A stretch of DNA of 60,000 nt from Glandiceps talaboti (Eukaryota; Hemichordata; Enteropneusta; Spengelidae), in contig NC_135567.1 in assembly GCF_964340395.1 (NCBI RefSeq), positions 10,764,484 to 10,824,483 on the forward strand. The letters run 5' to 3'. Position numbers and translations under genes: made by a program. The notes beneath the pieces are model-generated. The model saw only the letters and a program-made list of their open reading frames with translations. It did no database searches and was not told the origin of the DNA. Of this stretch, positions 50,411 to 60,000 are shown piece after piece. The first letter of the stretch is position 1. Every line of letters starts with the position of its first letter.

Positions 50411-50603
50411 ATGAAAAAAAATGACCTCGCAATGGTCGGTAGGGCATACAGAACTACTTTTCATGAGTGATTCGGTTTATTCTGCCGCGTATTTTCAGCA
50501 GCGATAGCGAGTGAAAATACAGCAGTATAAACAGAATCACTCATGAAATTAACTTCTGTATGCCATACCGTCCATTGCCAGGTCATGCAGTTCTGTTATT
50601 ATT
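50411..50603. mobile_element. Foldback element in duplication copy A
   Basis: The same element as at 47,633-47,823 (CTCGCAATGGTCGGTAGGGC ... GCCATACCGTCCATTGCCAG), with more mismatches between arms. It lies about 330 bp upstream of the intact signal-peptide ATG, so it could affect the promoter. Confidence 0.7.
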
Positions 50604-51609
50604 ACATATGTACACCAAAAATGCAATAAAATGCAGGTGTGAAGGGCGAACAACATATTCGCATGATGAATAAAGAGAAATCGTGTTATTTTAGATTTTT
50701 TATTAGAAGTTTAGGAAGTATTATATTGACCATAACCGTCTTCTTTTTAGTACTGTGTTCTTTTCCGATTTCTCTCGATAACAAACAACTGCTGTTTGTT
50801 GCAAGGCTTGTACATAATCATTTATCTAGCTGTGTATCTCATGATACAAATACACTCTCACATATTTATCAAAAGTAACAATCTATAATTTATACCCGAA
50901 TGTGTGTGGTCAAAATATGGAAAATAGACCAAGCCTCGTGTAGCCTATGAAGAAAGTTTCTCGACAATGTATCAATAATGGTGACCTATACTTTGACCTC
51001 TATATAATTAGTGTACAGTGAGGGCGCGCCACTCAACAAAATCTTGAGAATGTGTAAACTCATGGTGAGACAGAAGGAAGTTCAACACGCACATGCTATA
51101 TCCCAGGTATGTAGGGGATCACACAAGCCGAATGAAGTCAAGGATGGCAAGCTTTCCTGTGCGGAGAATAGGAGGCGAGGCAGGTATTTGAACAACATTT
51201 TTGACAACTAACTTTCATTGGGACTTGACGAATCACAGATATAGAGCTAAATTCCTTGTATAAATCCTTACTGAATGCATTCAGTTTAAATCTGGTTCTT
51301 TCTTGGGTTAACATTCTAACACAAGTAGCTGCGTTTGGAACAACGGTCATACAAAATACGCTTAATTTACTGACTACTTTTATTGGGGTACTAGCCTCGA
51401 ACTTAACTGTGGCAAAACTGAAGCACTGTGGACAGTAAAACCTCAATTCCTTCTGAAGAAAAAACGTTTTTAAAAAAAACAAAAAACATACTGAACCACA
51501 AACATAAAATATATGCGATATATATAAGGAATCTGTTTGGTTTAATCTTTGTATTGTTACCAAAGGTAAAAGTCCATTATTTTACAAAGACTGGTATCAA
51601 GCTGGTGTA

Positions 51610-52400
51610 AAGAAGTAGAGGATGTATTTGATAATGCCGGCACTATACTAACAAACAATTCCATTCTTTGCAAATACAATGGGACAAGACGTAATTTCCT
51701 GCAATATGTATCATTAAAATATGCAATACCACATCACTGGAAGGCAACCATTGCAGACAATGTCAATACACAGAGAGACAACACAGATTCTTAAACTAAA
51801 CCAGGGAAATTGTACACTGTATTTTTTAGTATGCGATACCCCATGAAGTAATTAGTCCAAAAAAATGGCAGAGTGTTTTCCCATTGCTTCAAGGAGACTG
51901 GAAAATATGTCTATAATATTCCAGTTACGGCGTGAGCGAAACAAAATTAATTATCTTCTAATTTAAAATTGTATTCATGATATTTTAACGTAACACTATG
52001 CTCTTCCAGTGGAATTTGCTTAATTCAGATAATTGTAGATATTGTGAGGAGAAGTACACTTTGTTGCACTATTCTTTCCGTTTATAACTCCACTGACAGG
52101 TTCTACTAAGACATGACACAATGGCTATGTTTAATAACAGGTGTGCCCGTTGATATCACACACAGAGACATTATGTTCGAAATGGTGAAAAAGAAATCAA
52201 ACACGTTCATAGCTGCTGCATAATTCAAGCAAAGTGATTTATTTATACACAGAAACTTCAAAAGCAAGACCATTTTCACCTTCATGTTATTACAACCCTT
52301 AGGAATAAGCTCCAGACTGAAAGACATTTATGCACAACAGAAATGTTTGACGACACTTAGGGTGGTTTATTCCAAGTCATGTGATTATGTTACCGACTAC
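51610..52400 (+). pseudogene. Decayed LINE C-terminal region
   Basis: Shifting frames on the plus strand give WCKEVEDVFDNAGTIL, NFLQYVSLKYAIPHHWK, then NCRYCEEKYTLLHY and IITTLRNKLQTERH-like stretches, matching the end of L1/Tx1-type ORF2 proteins (C-x-x-C...H zinc-knuckle-like part). Many stops and shifts. It may belong with the RT fragment at 49,165-49,560, split by the segmental duplication. Confidence 0.55.
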
Positions 52401-53584
52401 TGTAAATTGCCTTTTCATATTTGCATACTAACAGTAAGTTCACTGTCCTTCAATATTTCCTTTGTGTATTGTTGTGTTTTTTTCTCTATGAGTCTTTTTT
52501 CTTCTTGTTTTCTTTTCACTTTTGTCTGTTGTATTCTGTATATTTCCCATATAATAAAAAATGTAAAAGTAAAAAGCAAAAGCCTTATCTGTAGTTCCTA
52601 TCATAATCTAGCATCATCTGACATTCTCAGGTTTATAATTGTTTACTAGCTTAGACTTGTTTAGACCGTTTATTTCATGACGCTATTTATTATCGTTAAA
52701 TCTTCAGTCATGTTGTTACTTGCTACTATGCTCGATTTATTCAACTTTTCTTTAAATTTACTGTGACAAATGGTGCTAATTAAGTACTTAAGTTCTTCAC
52801 AGACAGTTTACTAATTTATGTTCAGTTATTTTAAATGTGTGGTGATTATGTTCTTGCTTCTTATAGATCATTAAATACGTAAGTTATACAATGACAACAC
52901 GATATTATCTTTTAAAAGCATTTTTCAATTTGTATCATCTCCACGACTACTTGTGTGATCGAAGTAAGGCCTTAGGTGCATCTTATGAATACTTTCACTT
53001 TTATCGATAGAGTTTGTGTGACGAAAACTTTCCATAACGTTCTGTCCTTCATTGCATTTCTGATTTCTAGGACGTTATCTAGTCACATTTCACGTTTCAT
53101 GACATCAGTAAAACCTTATGAATAATCATGTGTGCTAAGACCTAACATGTAATGGTGTATCACTGAAAGAACAATATAGAGGAAAAAGAGATTTAATAAT
53201 AATATATCTTTGCAACCAATATTAATGTGATGTGTAATCAAGATATGACTCTCCAGAAACCAAAGTGTATGAAGATATCTATATTTACTAGAGTGGCACT
53301 TCCCCTTTTAAATGTATGGTTTATATGTTCTTTGATAGTATAAAATGATAGATGTGGCTTATCAGATTGGTTTGATGATTTTAAATGTGACCTCATGTGG
53401 GTTTCTTTATTTGATACCTGTATTACTGGCATGTTCCAGACACACATAAATGATGCCTTCTATATATTATACCAATAATTAAACTAATTACTTAACGGCA
53501 CACTGGTCATTTGGTACAGTAATGGTTTCTGATGATTCAATTTATGTTGTTTTCTCCATATTGCAACACACTTATAAATAATAT
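52401..53584. other. Intergenic sequence between GPCR 3' end and mosaic gene
   Basis: No gene. The plus frame 52,284-52,649 overlaps the LINE remnant and is low complexity. Confidence 0.45.
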
Positions 53585-53840
53585 GAATAAATAAAAATAT
53601 TTATATAGCACATAGTATCCATCAATGATGTACCCTGGCGCTTTACAATGGAAACTGCTACAGCTAAGCTCTTTCAAAAAGGTATGTCTTTAGTCTTAAT
53701 TTGAAGGTCTCCATACTCGGTACAGAGCGGACAGTGTTAGGTAGTTGGTTCCACAGATCGATCTCTATACGATTTGAGTCTTGGTCTGGAAACCTGTATG
53801 ATGACTTGAACGCAAAGCGGGTATATAACTTGTAACCAGG
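53585..53840. repeat. Dispersed repeat fragment (SINE/LINE-tail type)
   Basis: ATTTATATAGCACATAGTAT, CTGGCGCTTTACAATGG, AAGCTCTTTCAAAAAGGTAT and GTACAGAGCGGACAGTG form a repeat layout common in marine invertebrate genomes. A weaker relative (AAGCTCTTGTAAACAGGC) lies at 43,400-43,510. Class not assigned. Confidence 0.45.
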
Positions 53841-54676
53841 TGTATTAACACTAGTAATTCTACAGTCTATATTATATTATGTAATTCATGTAAATAATCT
53901 CAATATCATGTTGCTTGCATAAGCAAGCATTGTATACCTTGTATAGACTATAGTTATTGCATAAATTTACACACATACTATATACTCGTATATTTACACT
54001 AACAAAGAAAGGAGATAGTTCCATGCCCTCAAAACGGTGCTAGAGTGATTTCTCGTCATCAGCGCTATCCACAGAAATGTTACTTATATTCGTGTTTACA
54101 CATATAATAGTTCAAAAATATCCTAATTAGTCAAATTTTCAAAAACGCATCTTTACTCATGTTTCACCGCTTACATTTTGATATCTTGTTCAGTATAAAA
54201 TGTTGAGAGAGGTGCACTAACAAGAATATATATTGCAATTGCTTCAAAGTCAAACCCTATTTTGACTGGTCTAAACGGCTACTCTAAATATCCAACCACT
54301 ACTGAAAAAATGAATGCAACTTCATAATGTTAAATACATCAATACTATGTAAAATACTGTACCGTACACAATTGTACATAACATTTGAGAAGTAAGTTAT
54401 ATAGTTCCAGAAATACCTATTGCAATAGTAAAATCCAGAAATGTGCTTATCAAAGAATGAAAATTTACCTAGAAACAAATTTAATAATATGCTTACTGAA
54501 ACCAACACAAACACAGTTACTGATCATGATCCACAACCATATATATGTTTATAGTAATGTTTCTCTTGGTTAGCCTTAGTTACATGTGTTCAGACTGTAT
54601 AATTTATTTGCATTGCCAAATATTCACTTTCTCCACGTTTTTCAGATTTATTTTATGTATCTTTTCCTGGGCAACT

Positions 54677-54693
54677 TTTATTTATTTTATTAG
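54677..54693 (-). promoter_or_regulatory. Polyadenylation signals of the GPCR gene
   Basis: On the minus strand overlapping AATAAA hexamers (AATAAAATAAATAAAA) lie about 90 bp after the TGA of the repeat-tail exon. This marks a likely transcript end near 54,660. No downstream GT-rich element was examined in detail. Confidence 0.5.
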
Positions 54694-54780
54694 TTATCAG
54701 ACTGCTGCCCATCTGTAATATTTGGCATCAGATTCTTCATTTTCTTGTTGTTTACACTGCTTCCTGCCAATATCTTTCCC

Positions 54781-55770
54781 TCAGTTGGCTTCAGGTTCCT
54801 TGCCTTCCAGTTGTTTACACTGCTTCCTGCCAATATCCTTCCCTTGGTTGGCTTCAGGTTCCTTGCCTTCAAGTTGTTTCCGTTGCTTACTGCCTGTATC
54901 TTTCCCTCGGTTGGCTTCAGGTTCCTTGCTTTCCAGTTGTTTCCGTTGCTTACTGCCTGTATCTTTCCCTCGGTTGGCGTCAGGTTCTTTGCCTTCCAGT
55001 TGTTTACACTGGTTCCCGCCAGTATCTTTCCCTCGGTTGGCTTCAGGTTCCTTGCCTTCCAGTTGTTTCCGTTGCTTACTGCCTGTATCTTTCCCTCGGT
55101 TGGCTTCAGGTTCCTTGCCTTCCAGTTGTTTACACTCCTCCCCGCCAGTATCTTTCCCTCGGTTGGCTTCAGGTTCCTTACCTTCCAGTTGTTTCCGTTG
55201 CTTACTGCCTGTATCTTTCCCTCGGTTGGCTTCAGGTTCCTTGCCTTCCAGCTGTTTCCATTGCTTACTGCCTGTATCTTTCCCTCGGTTGGCTTCAGGT
55301 TCCTTGCCTTCCAGTTGTTTCCGTTGCTTACTTCCTGTATCTTTCCCTCGGTTGGCTTCAGTTTCCTTGCCTTCGAGTTGTTTCCATTGCTTACTGCCTG
55401 TATCTTTCCCTCGGTTGGCTTCAGGTTCCTTGCCTTCCAATTGTTTCCATTGCTTACTGCCTGTATCTTTCCCTCGGTTGGCTTCAGGCTCCTTGCCTTC
55501 CAGTTGTTTCCATTGCTTACTGCCTGTATCTTTCCCTCGGTTGGCTTCATGTTCTTTGCCTTCCGTCTGTTCACATTGCTTACTGACTGTATCTTTCCCT
55601 CGGTTGGCTTCAGAATCCTTGCCTTCCAGTTGTTTCCATTGCTTACTGCCTGTATCTTTCCCTCGGTTGGCTTCAGGTTCCTTGCCTTCCAGTTGTTTCC
55701 ATTGCTTACTGCCTACATCTTTTCTTCGGTTGGCTTCAGCTTTCTTGCCTTCCTTTTGTTCACTTTGTTT
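54781..55770. repeat. Coding minisatellite, 63-bp unit, about 15 near-perfect copies
   Basis: Tandem 63-bp units, for example the recurring TCTTTCCCTCGGTTGGCTTC on the plus strand, lie inside the terminal exon of the GPCR gene. Units differ by a few substitutions and keep the reading frame exactly. Older, more divergent units lie on the high-coordinate side up to about 56,140, which suggests expansion towards the 3' end of the gene. Confidence 0.95.
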
Positions 55771-56442
55771 TCTGTCTTTATCTTTCCTTTGCTTGGCTTC
55801 AGATTCCTTATTTACCAGTTGTTCACATTGCTGTCTGGCTGTATCTTTCACTTGGTTGGCCTCAGATTCCTTACTTTCCAGTTGTTCACATTGCTGTCTG
55901 GCTGTATCTTTCACTTGGTTGACCTCAGATTCCTTACTTTCCAATTCGTCACTTTCATTCATGCTTGTATTTTTCCATAGGTTTTCTTCAGACTCCGTAC
56001 TTTCTACTTTTTCACATTGTTCGCTGCCTGTGTCTTTCTCACGGTTGGCTTCACATTCGTTACTTTCTAGGTGTTCATATTGCTTCATGCCTGGATCTTT
56101 CTCTTGGTTTGCATCAGGTTCCTTGCTTTCTAAGTTACGTAAATCATCAGTGTACGTATCATTTCCTTCGATGGCCGCTGATTGTGAATTTGGCAGGTTT
56201 TCAGGCATTTCCATGTGTGAACTGCTCTCTTGGATGACTCCTGGTTTATCATTCTCCGCATCTTCAGATTCTTTTTTGTCAATCGCCTCCGAGTTTTTGT
56301 TTTGCAGGTTTTGTGTTTTCTTTATAGCTGCATCTTTCCCTTTACTGGCTTTTGATTCCTTACTGTTTGGTCCACTCAAATCTTTCTTCTGTGTTTTTTT
56401 CTTTGGATTTTCACACATCAAGAATGCTCCAGAGCACGTGTC
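54781..56442 (-). CDS. GPCR C-terminal exon with 21-residue repeat tail
   Basis: A good acceptor (GCATTTTATTAG) at phase 0 matches the phase-0 donor of the exon above. The exon then stays open for 553 codons to TGA. After DTCSGAFLMCENPKKK comes a Lys/Glu-rich, low-hydrophobicity region with no cysteine pattern, about eight degenerate and then 15 near-identical 21-residue units (core KQLEGKEPEANRGKDTGSK), encoded by a 63-bp tandem repeat. It is predicted to be a disordered or charged-helix cytoplasmic tail. The terminal TGA lies exactly where other units have CGA (Arg), so the frame could once have run about 23 codons further to the next TGA. AATAAA motifs follow at about 54,677-54,693. It could instead be a separate gene, but no promoter or start is evident and the splice phases fit the GPCR. 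The antisense strand is also open, as a by-product of the repeat. Confidence 0.65.
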   Translation of the reverse strand, partial: DTCSGAFLMCENPKKKTQKKDLSGPNSKESKASKGKDAAIKKTQNLQNKNSEAIDKKESEDAENDKPGVIQESSSHMEMPENLPNSQSAAIEGNDTYTDDLRNLESKEPDANQEKDPGMKQYEHLESNECEANREKDTGSEQCEKVESTESEENLWKNTSMNESDELESKESEVNQVKDTARQQCEQLESKESEANQVKDTARQQCEQLVNKESEAKQRKDKDRKQSEQKEGKKAEANRRKDVGSKQWKQLEGKEPEANRGKDTGSKQWKQLEGKDSEANRGKDTVSKQCEQTEGKEHEANRGKDTGSKQWKQLEGKEPEANRGKDTGSKQWKQLEGKEPEANRGKDTGSKQWKQLEGKETEANRGKDTGSKQRKQLEGKEPEANRGKDTGSKQWKQLEGKEPEANRGKDTGSKQRKQLEGKEPEANRGKDTGGEECKQLEGKEPEANRGKDTGSKQRKQLEGKEPEANRGKDTGGNQCKQLEGKEPDANRGKDTGSKQRKQLESKEPEANRGKDTGSKQRKQLEGKEPEANQGKDIGRKQCKQLEGKEPEAN

Positions 56443-57139
56443 CTAATAAAATGCAAATTTGCCAATAATGTCATAATCATTGAATAAGCATTTCCTCCTA
56501 AACATGTTAGTGTAAACATAAATGTACTGTCATACCCATATTTATTCGAATAGACCCCCGTGTTGTCCACTATTATATTAGCAGGCAGTAGCAACAAACA
56601 ATTCTTAAATAAAAGTGTTACAAATATATCAGTAATCATAAAAGGAAATAGTTCTCATATGCAATTGTGTTAGTTTTGGCCAACAGTTTGAAAGATCGTT
56701 TCTGCACATATAGGTCAACTAAACCTTATGAACTTCTAAAGTGTAAGTAAGTAGAAGACTACCTCGAACTGAAGAGAATTTACGTTTTAATCAATTGCTC
56801 ATGGTTTTAATTCGCGACACATAAACTTGAATGCTTTTGAAATGTTTGTCTTATGAAGACAATACTGACTCGAGTAATTTATCGTGATCATCAACAAAAG
56901 TCGATGACTTTACAAGCTTGTTTAGACGAAACATCTGAACAAAAACAGTATCTCTACAGCAGCAGCAACAACAAAAACAACAACAACAACAACAAAAACA
57001 ACAACAACAACAAAAACAACGAAATAACGACAACAAAACATCATCAACATCGTCATCTACATCAGAAATCAAATTACTTAAACAACAAAATATTTCTGAT
57101 ACAAATTGAAATGTAACAAAAATGACAAACAAAACATAC

Positions 57140-57393
57140 GTTAGTTGTATCAATCATGACATCCTCGTTTGTTATGTTTTCATGATAACATTCGGCATCA
57201 TGAAGTAATTTTAGAGCTTTTTGTAGATCATCAGTTACTCTTTGACTGTCTTTTTGCAGAATTGTATCCCATTCGTTGAACGCACTTAGTTTAATCATTG
57301 ATATTTCATCACCATTTTGAAATACTGGTGTCCAACACAATCTAGATGTTTTCGTCATGTACATCTGCTGTCGTTTGAATTTCTTCCGTAATC
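57140..57393 (-). CDS. GPCR cytoplasmic exon: pseudokinase-like segment
   Basis: This is a 254-bp exon, phase 1 in and phase 0 out (donor GTATGT), matching the phase-1 end of the 7TM exon upstream. It starts with a basic stretch (LRKKFKRQQ). It then has SMIKL, resembling the VAIK strand, and an amphipathic run ending ALKLLHDAECYHENITNEDVMI. That last segment lines up position by position with the kinase helix E plus HRDLKPENVLI catalytic loop, but Asp of HRD is Asn and the metal-binding Asn is Asp. Only about 40 residues separate the Lys from the loop, about half the usual distance, so this would be a dead, shrunken kinase fold. Inside the cell it could act as a scaffold. The acceptor (TATGTTCAAAAG) has a weak pyrimidine tract. 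Exon call moderately sure; pseudokinase reading is inference. Confidence 0.6.
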
Positions 57394-58395
57394 CTTTTGA
57401 ACATACAATTGTATTGGTTAAGAAAATTCCAGGGAATGGATTGATTGCCAAGAAACATAAAATTTAAATTCTTATTTGCCTACGCTAATTTCAGGGTTGG
57501 CGCATTAATATCATGCAAATGTATGAGACAAGCAATACATATTTATGACTATTTATGTGCTGGTTATAAGCGCTTAGGATTTTTTAATATTCGGGGTTTA
57601 GCTCATATATATCCATGTTTGCTAAATCCCGTGATGCAACAGCATTAACGCTACAAGAACAATAAAGTTGAATGGAATAAACATTTGCTGTTTGCCAGTA
57701 GTAAGAAATGTATGTGATGCGAAATCCTGAAATTATTCCACATCCCACCGTTTATGAAAATAACGGTATTTCCTGGAGTGGAGTTCCCCTTAAATTCCCC
57801 TCTAAGACCTTATTGAGTTGTCATTTGAAACAAATTTCGTTCATAGAAAGCAAGTTGTGAGGCCTCATACTGTAGGCTGAGTTCTGTGGCTTATTCTAGA
57901 GTGTCTTGATGTTATGTTTTAATAAAATATTAACTTATCAATTTGTGTTTAATATAAAATAATTAGGCGCCGATAAAAAAAAATGCGACTGACAAGCTTT
58001 CGTGGTATCTGGAAAGGCTTTTTTGTGGTAGCATGTGCAATTTTTTTAATAGGTCAACTCAATTGTTTCACAAATGAAAAGCAACGTACGAGGCAACGTA
58101 TTAACATGAAAGAGAACGTAAGAGACACACTTTACTAAAAGCATCGACCTCTTGAAACCCTAACTATATATCCGTGTTGCGTACAAATAAATCGCGTGTT
58201 GGTACTCAAGAGGTGAAAGAAATGAAATTAGCATGTATTCTATCAGTTCAGCTCATAAAAGAAAATTGTGATATGAGGAAAAAGACACATTTCTAGCTCT
58301 TGATCATTATTTTGGGTTCATATCGAGACTTCATTAATTTATCATACACATGTAGTAGTACTGACAAAACATTCTGTGTAATAAAGTTTACATAC
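57394..58395. other. GPCR intron after the 7TM exon
   Basis: No exon, repeat or RNA gene recognised. 56,443-57,139 is also intron, apart from an (AAC)n tract at 56,958-57,034. Confidence 0.5.
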
Positions 58396-59429
58396 CTCCT
58401 TCTGCTTTCTTTCTTAACTTGGCCTTTGTCTTCTTCAGTATTCTCCTGATGTTTATAAATTTATATTTATCGGTTGAAAAGTAAAAAAGGAAAGGATGAG
58501 CCAATGAACTTAGTGGTAGAACAGTAACTGCTATCCATGCATACACGATGCCTGACAATTTGACTCCGGCAATACCCACGAACGTAACAGAGACAATTGG
58601 TAACCAAACTAGAATATCTGCCCCAACTATACACATCACCATGATTATCATCTTCTTTTGAACACGAGATCGTCGGTTTTCACTAGCCTTTTTACTACTC
58701 TTATTCTTAATAACCAGTATGATAATGTAGCATGTTGATATTATAATAAGGTATATCACTTCGAGCATGGTAAACATCACAAACGAGTACTCCCAGCCAG
58801 GAGGTCGGTCATGTCGAAGGTGGAATGGCAAGCAGACAGAATTATCGCCATAGAAGTGTTCTCCAAAATAATTGATGGGACAGACGGGTAGAATGGCAAA
58901 TATCAGATGAATGGCTATGCCGACGGCTACAATTGAACCAGCTCTCTTGCGACTCACACGGATCATCTTCAACGGATTAGAAAGAACTGTGCACCTTATT
59001 ACAGTCATGACTGTCAATACATAGAGTGATATCTGAACTGCCATACTGGCTAGAATTCCAACAAATTTGCAGAAAATACTACTACGCCATATTATATCAT
59101 TAATTATATAGTCGTCTCTGTAGAATCCGTCAACACTGCCAATGATAATCAAATATACACCCTTTAGAAGATCAGCTATTGTAATAATTAGAATCATGAT
59201 GTTATCAACTGATTTGAGCTCAGATCGATGTTCCTTCTGCAGTCGCCATGCTAAACAATATAGGTTTAGTAAAAATGACAATATACCAATTAACCAAGCG
59301 AGGACACGTACAGCAGTATTTGGTAGTAAATCATTACAAGAACGAAATACGTTGGCTTCAGGCAAGCATTCTTCAATCCCTTCTTCTGGAGTACCAGCAA
59401 TACAGCAAAGGGCATACACATCGGAATAC
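58396..59429 (-). CDS. LGR/relaxin-receptor-like GPCR, seven-transmembrane exon (5' exons off window)
   Basis: The exon runs from an acceptor (TTTTGTTCTTCAAG, phase 2) to a GTATGT donor (phase 1) and encodes 344 residues. It opens with an LGR-type hinge (YALCC, then a Cys-rich linker) and has seven hydrophobic helices at about residues 35-58, 73-95, 115-143, 160-182, 210-238, 256-282 and 290-314. Family marks are Cys117 before helix 3, Cys196 in loop 2 (VCLPF) and GWEYSF entering helix 5, as in leucine-rich-repeat GPCRs. It should sit in the plasma membrane and couple a large extracellular domain, encoded to the right of the window, to G proteins. Odd points: the DRY position reads IRC (Arg kept, acidic residue lost), and NPxxY reads HPFLF. 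The first in-frame ATG is not the true start, because the reading frame is open to the splice acceptor. Confident on 7TM and LGR-like class; the exact subfamily is not assigned. Confidence 0.9.
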
Positions 59430-60000
59430 CTTGAAGAACAAAACTAACCTTTAGGATTTATCGTCTCACACCAACACTCTAAAAGTAGTGTTTTCCCTGG
59501 TTTGCTCTATTGATTAAACAAATAGTTTATACGCCCACCTAGGACGAATGGTCCTAACGATGTTTTTAACGAGAAATGCGCCCAGGAAATAAAGTGTTGA
59601 AACGTTTGTGGCTACTTCGTTCAAGAAAATACCAAACCATTTTCAGCTAAAATCAAGAATATCATTCAGGGTCTTTGTAAAAGAATATTTGAAATATTTT
59701 CAGTTTAGCGAGATTGATGTCATTTGCGCCATGTACACTATATCAACTCCGTGTTCGTGATGAAGGTACCTTTAGATATGTAAATGCGTGTGTAAACAGT
59801 TATTTTTATTGGCCTTATTGAATTCAGACAAGGGGGCGGGGGAGAGCTGATATCAGAACAGTACCTCTTGATAGTTCTTTAATGAATCTATCTTGAAACA
59901 AATTTAGTTGTATCTCTTGAGGTTAGTGAAAGAATTTTACTTAATTAGCTGTGATAATTTAGAAGCAGAAGCAGAAAATACGAGTAGTCTTTCCTATTAA
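59430..60000. other. GPCR intron upstream of the 7TM exon
   Basis: No exon found. The leucine-rich and ligand-binding exons must lie to the right of the window. Confidence 0.5.

Larger units (their letters stand above)
49727..50665. repeat. Segmental duplication copy A (carries intact exon 1)
   Basis: Partner of 46,953-47,891, same orientation. It holds the intact signal-peptide exon and the second copy of the foldback element at 50,411-50,603. Confidence 0.85.

Noticed and set aside
54690-55574. Second minus-strand ORF of 294 codons in the repeat
   Set aside because: A shifted frame of the same tandem repeat. It does not connect to the upstream exon phase.
54722-56446. Long plus-strand ORF of 574 codons opposite the repeat tail
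   Set aside because: It is the antisense image of the 63-bp repeat. The minus strand has splice sites, phase match and poly(A) signals, while this frame is a Ser/Leu/Pro/Cys repeat with no gene context.

Overview
This window is animal nuclear DNA, most likely from a marine invertebrate (lophotrochozoan or ambulacrarian grade; the sequence does not settle the phylum). It is AT-rich, has spliceosomal introns, is dense in microsatellites, foldback elements, SINEs and decayed LINE/Penelope retroelements, and carries two genes, both on the minus strand and read from high to low coordinates.

Gene 1 (59,429 to about 54,670, 5' end off the right edge) is an LGR/relaxin-receptor-like GPCR. One exon encodes the whole seven-helix domain (58,396-59,429). 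A phase-matched exon (57,140-57,393) encodes what looks like a shrunken pseudokinase catalytic-loop segment. A phase-matched terminal exon (54,781-56,442) encodes a 553-residue charged tail with 15 near-identical 21-residue repeats. AATAAA signals follow at once.

Gene 2 (50,085 down to 1,044, 3' end off the left edge) starts about 4.6 kb downstream, head to tail. I could assemble 21 exons (about 1,304 codons) by splice sites and reading phase: signal peptide, trefoil, galactose-binding-like module (2 exons), kringle, EGF, Link/C-type-lectin-like, discoidin F5/8C (2 exons), PAN/apple-like, CUB, C-type lectin (3 exons), then seven LDL-receptor class A repeats. Almost every module boundary is a phase-1 intron, a textbook exon-shuffling pattern. 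The LDLa run heading off the left edge, and the GPCR just upstream, suggest that gene 2 may also end in an LRR/7TM receptor; this is inference.

The first exon and promoter of gene 2 (49,727-50,665) are duplicated at 46,953-47,891, where a one-base deletion breaks the signal-peptide frame. The introns hold a recurrent non-autonomous element family made of about 150-bp satellite units ending in a microsatellite (largest copies 20,483-23,449 and 41,855-43,014), an RTE-like LINE nested in one of them, a Penelope-like element relic (36,570-38,045), two tRNA-derived SINEs, several foldback elements and long compound microsatellites. No tRNA, rRNA, CRISPR or prokaryotic feature was seen.
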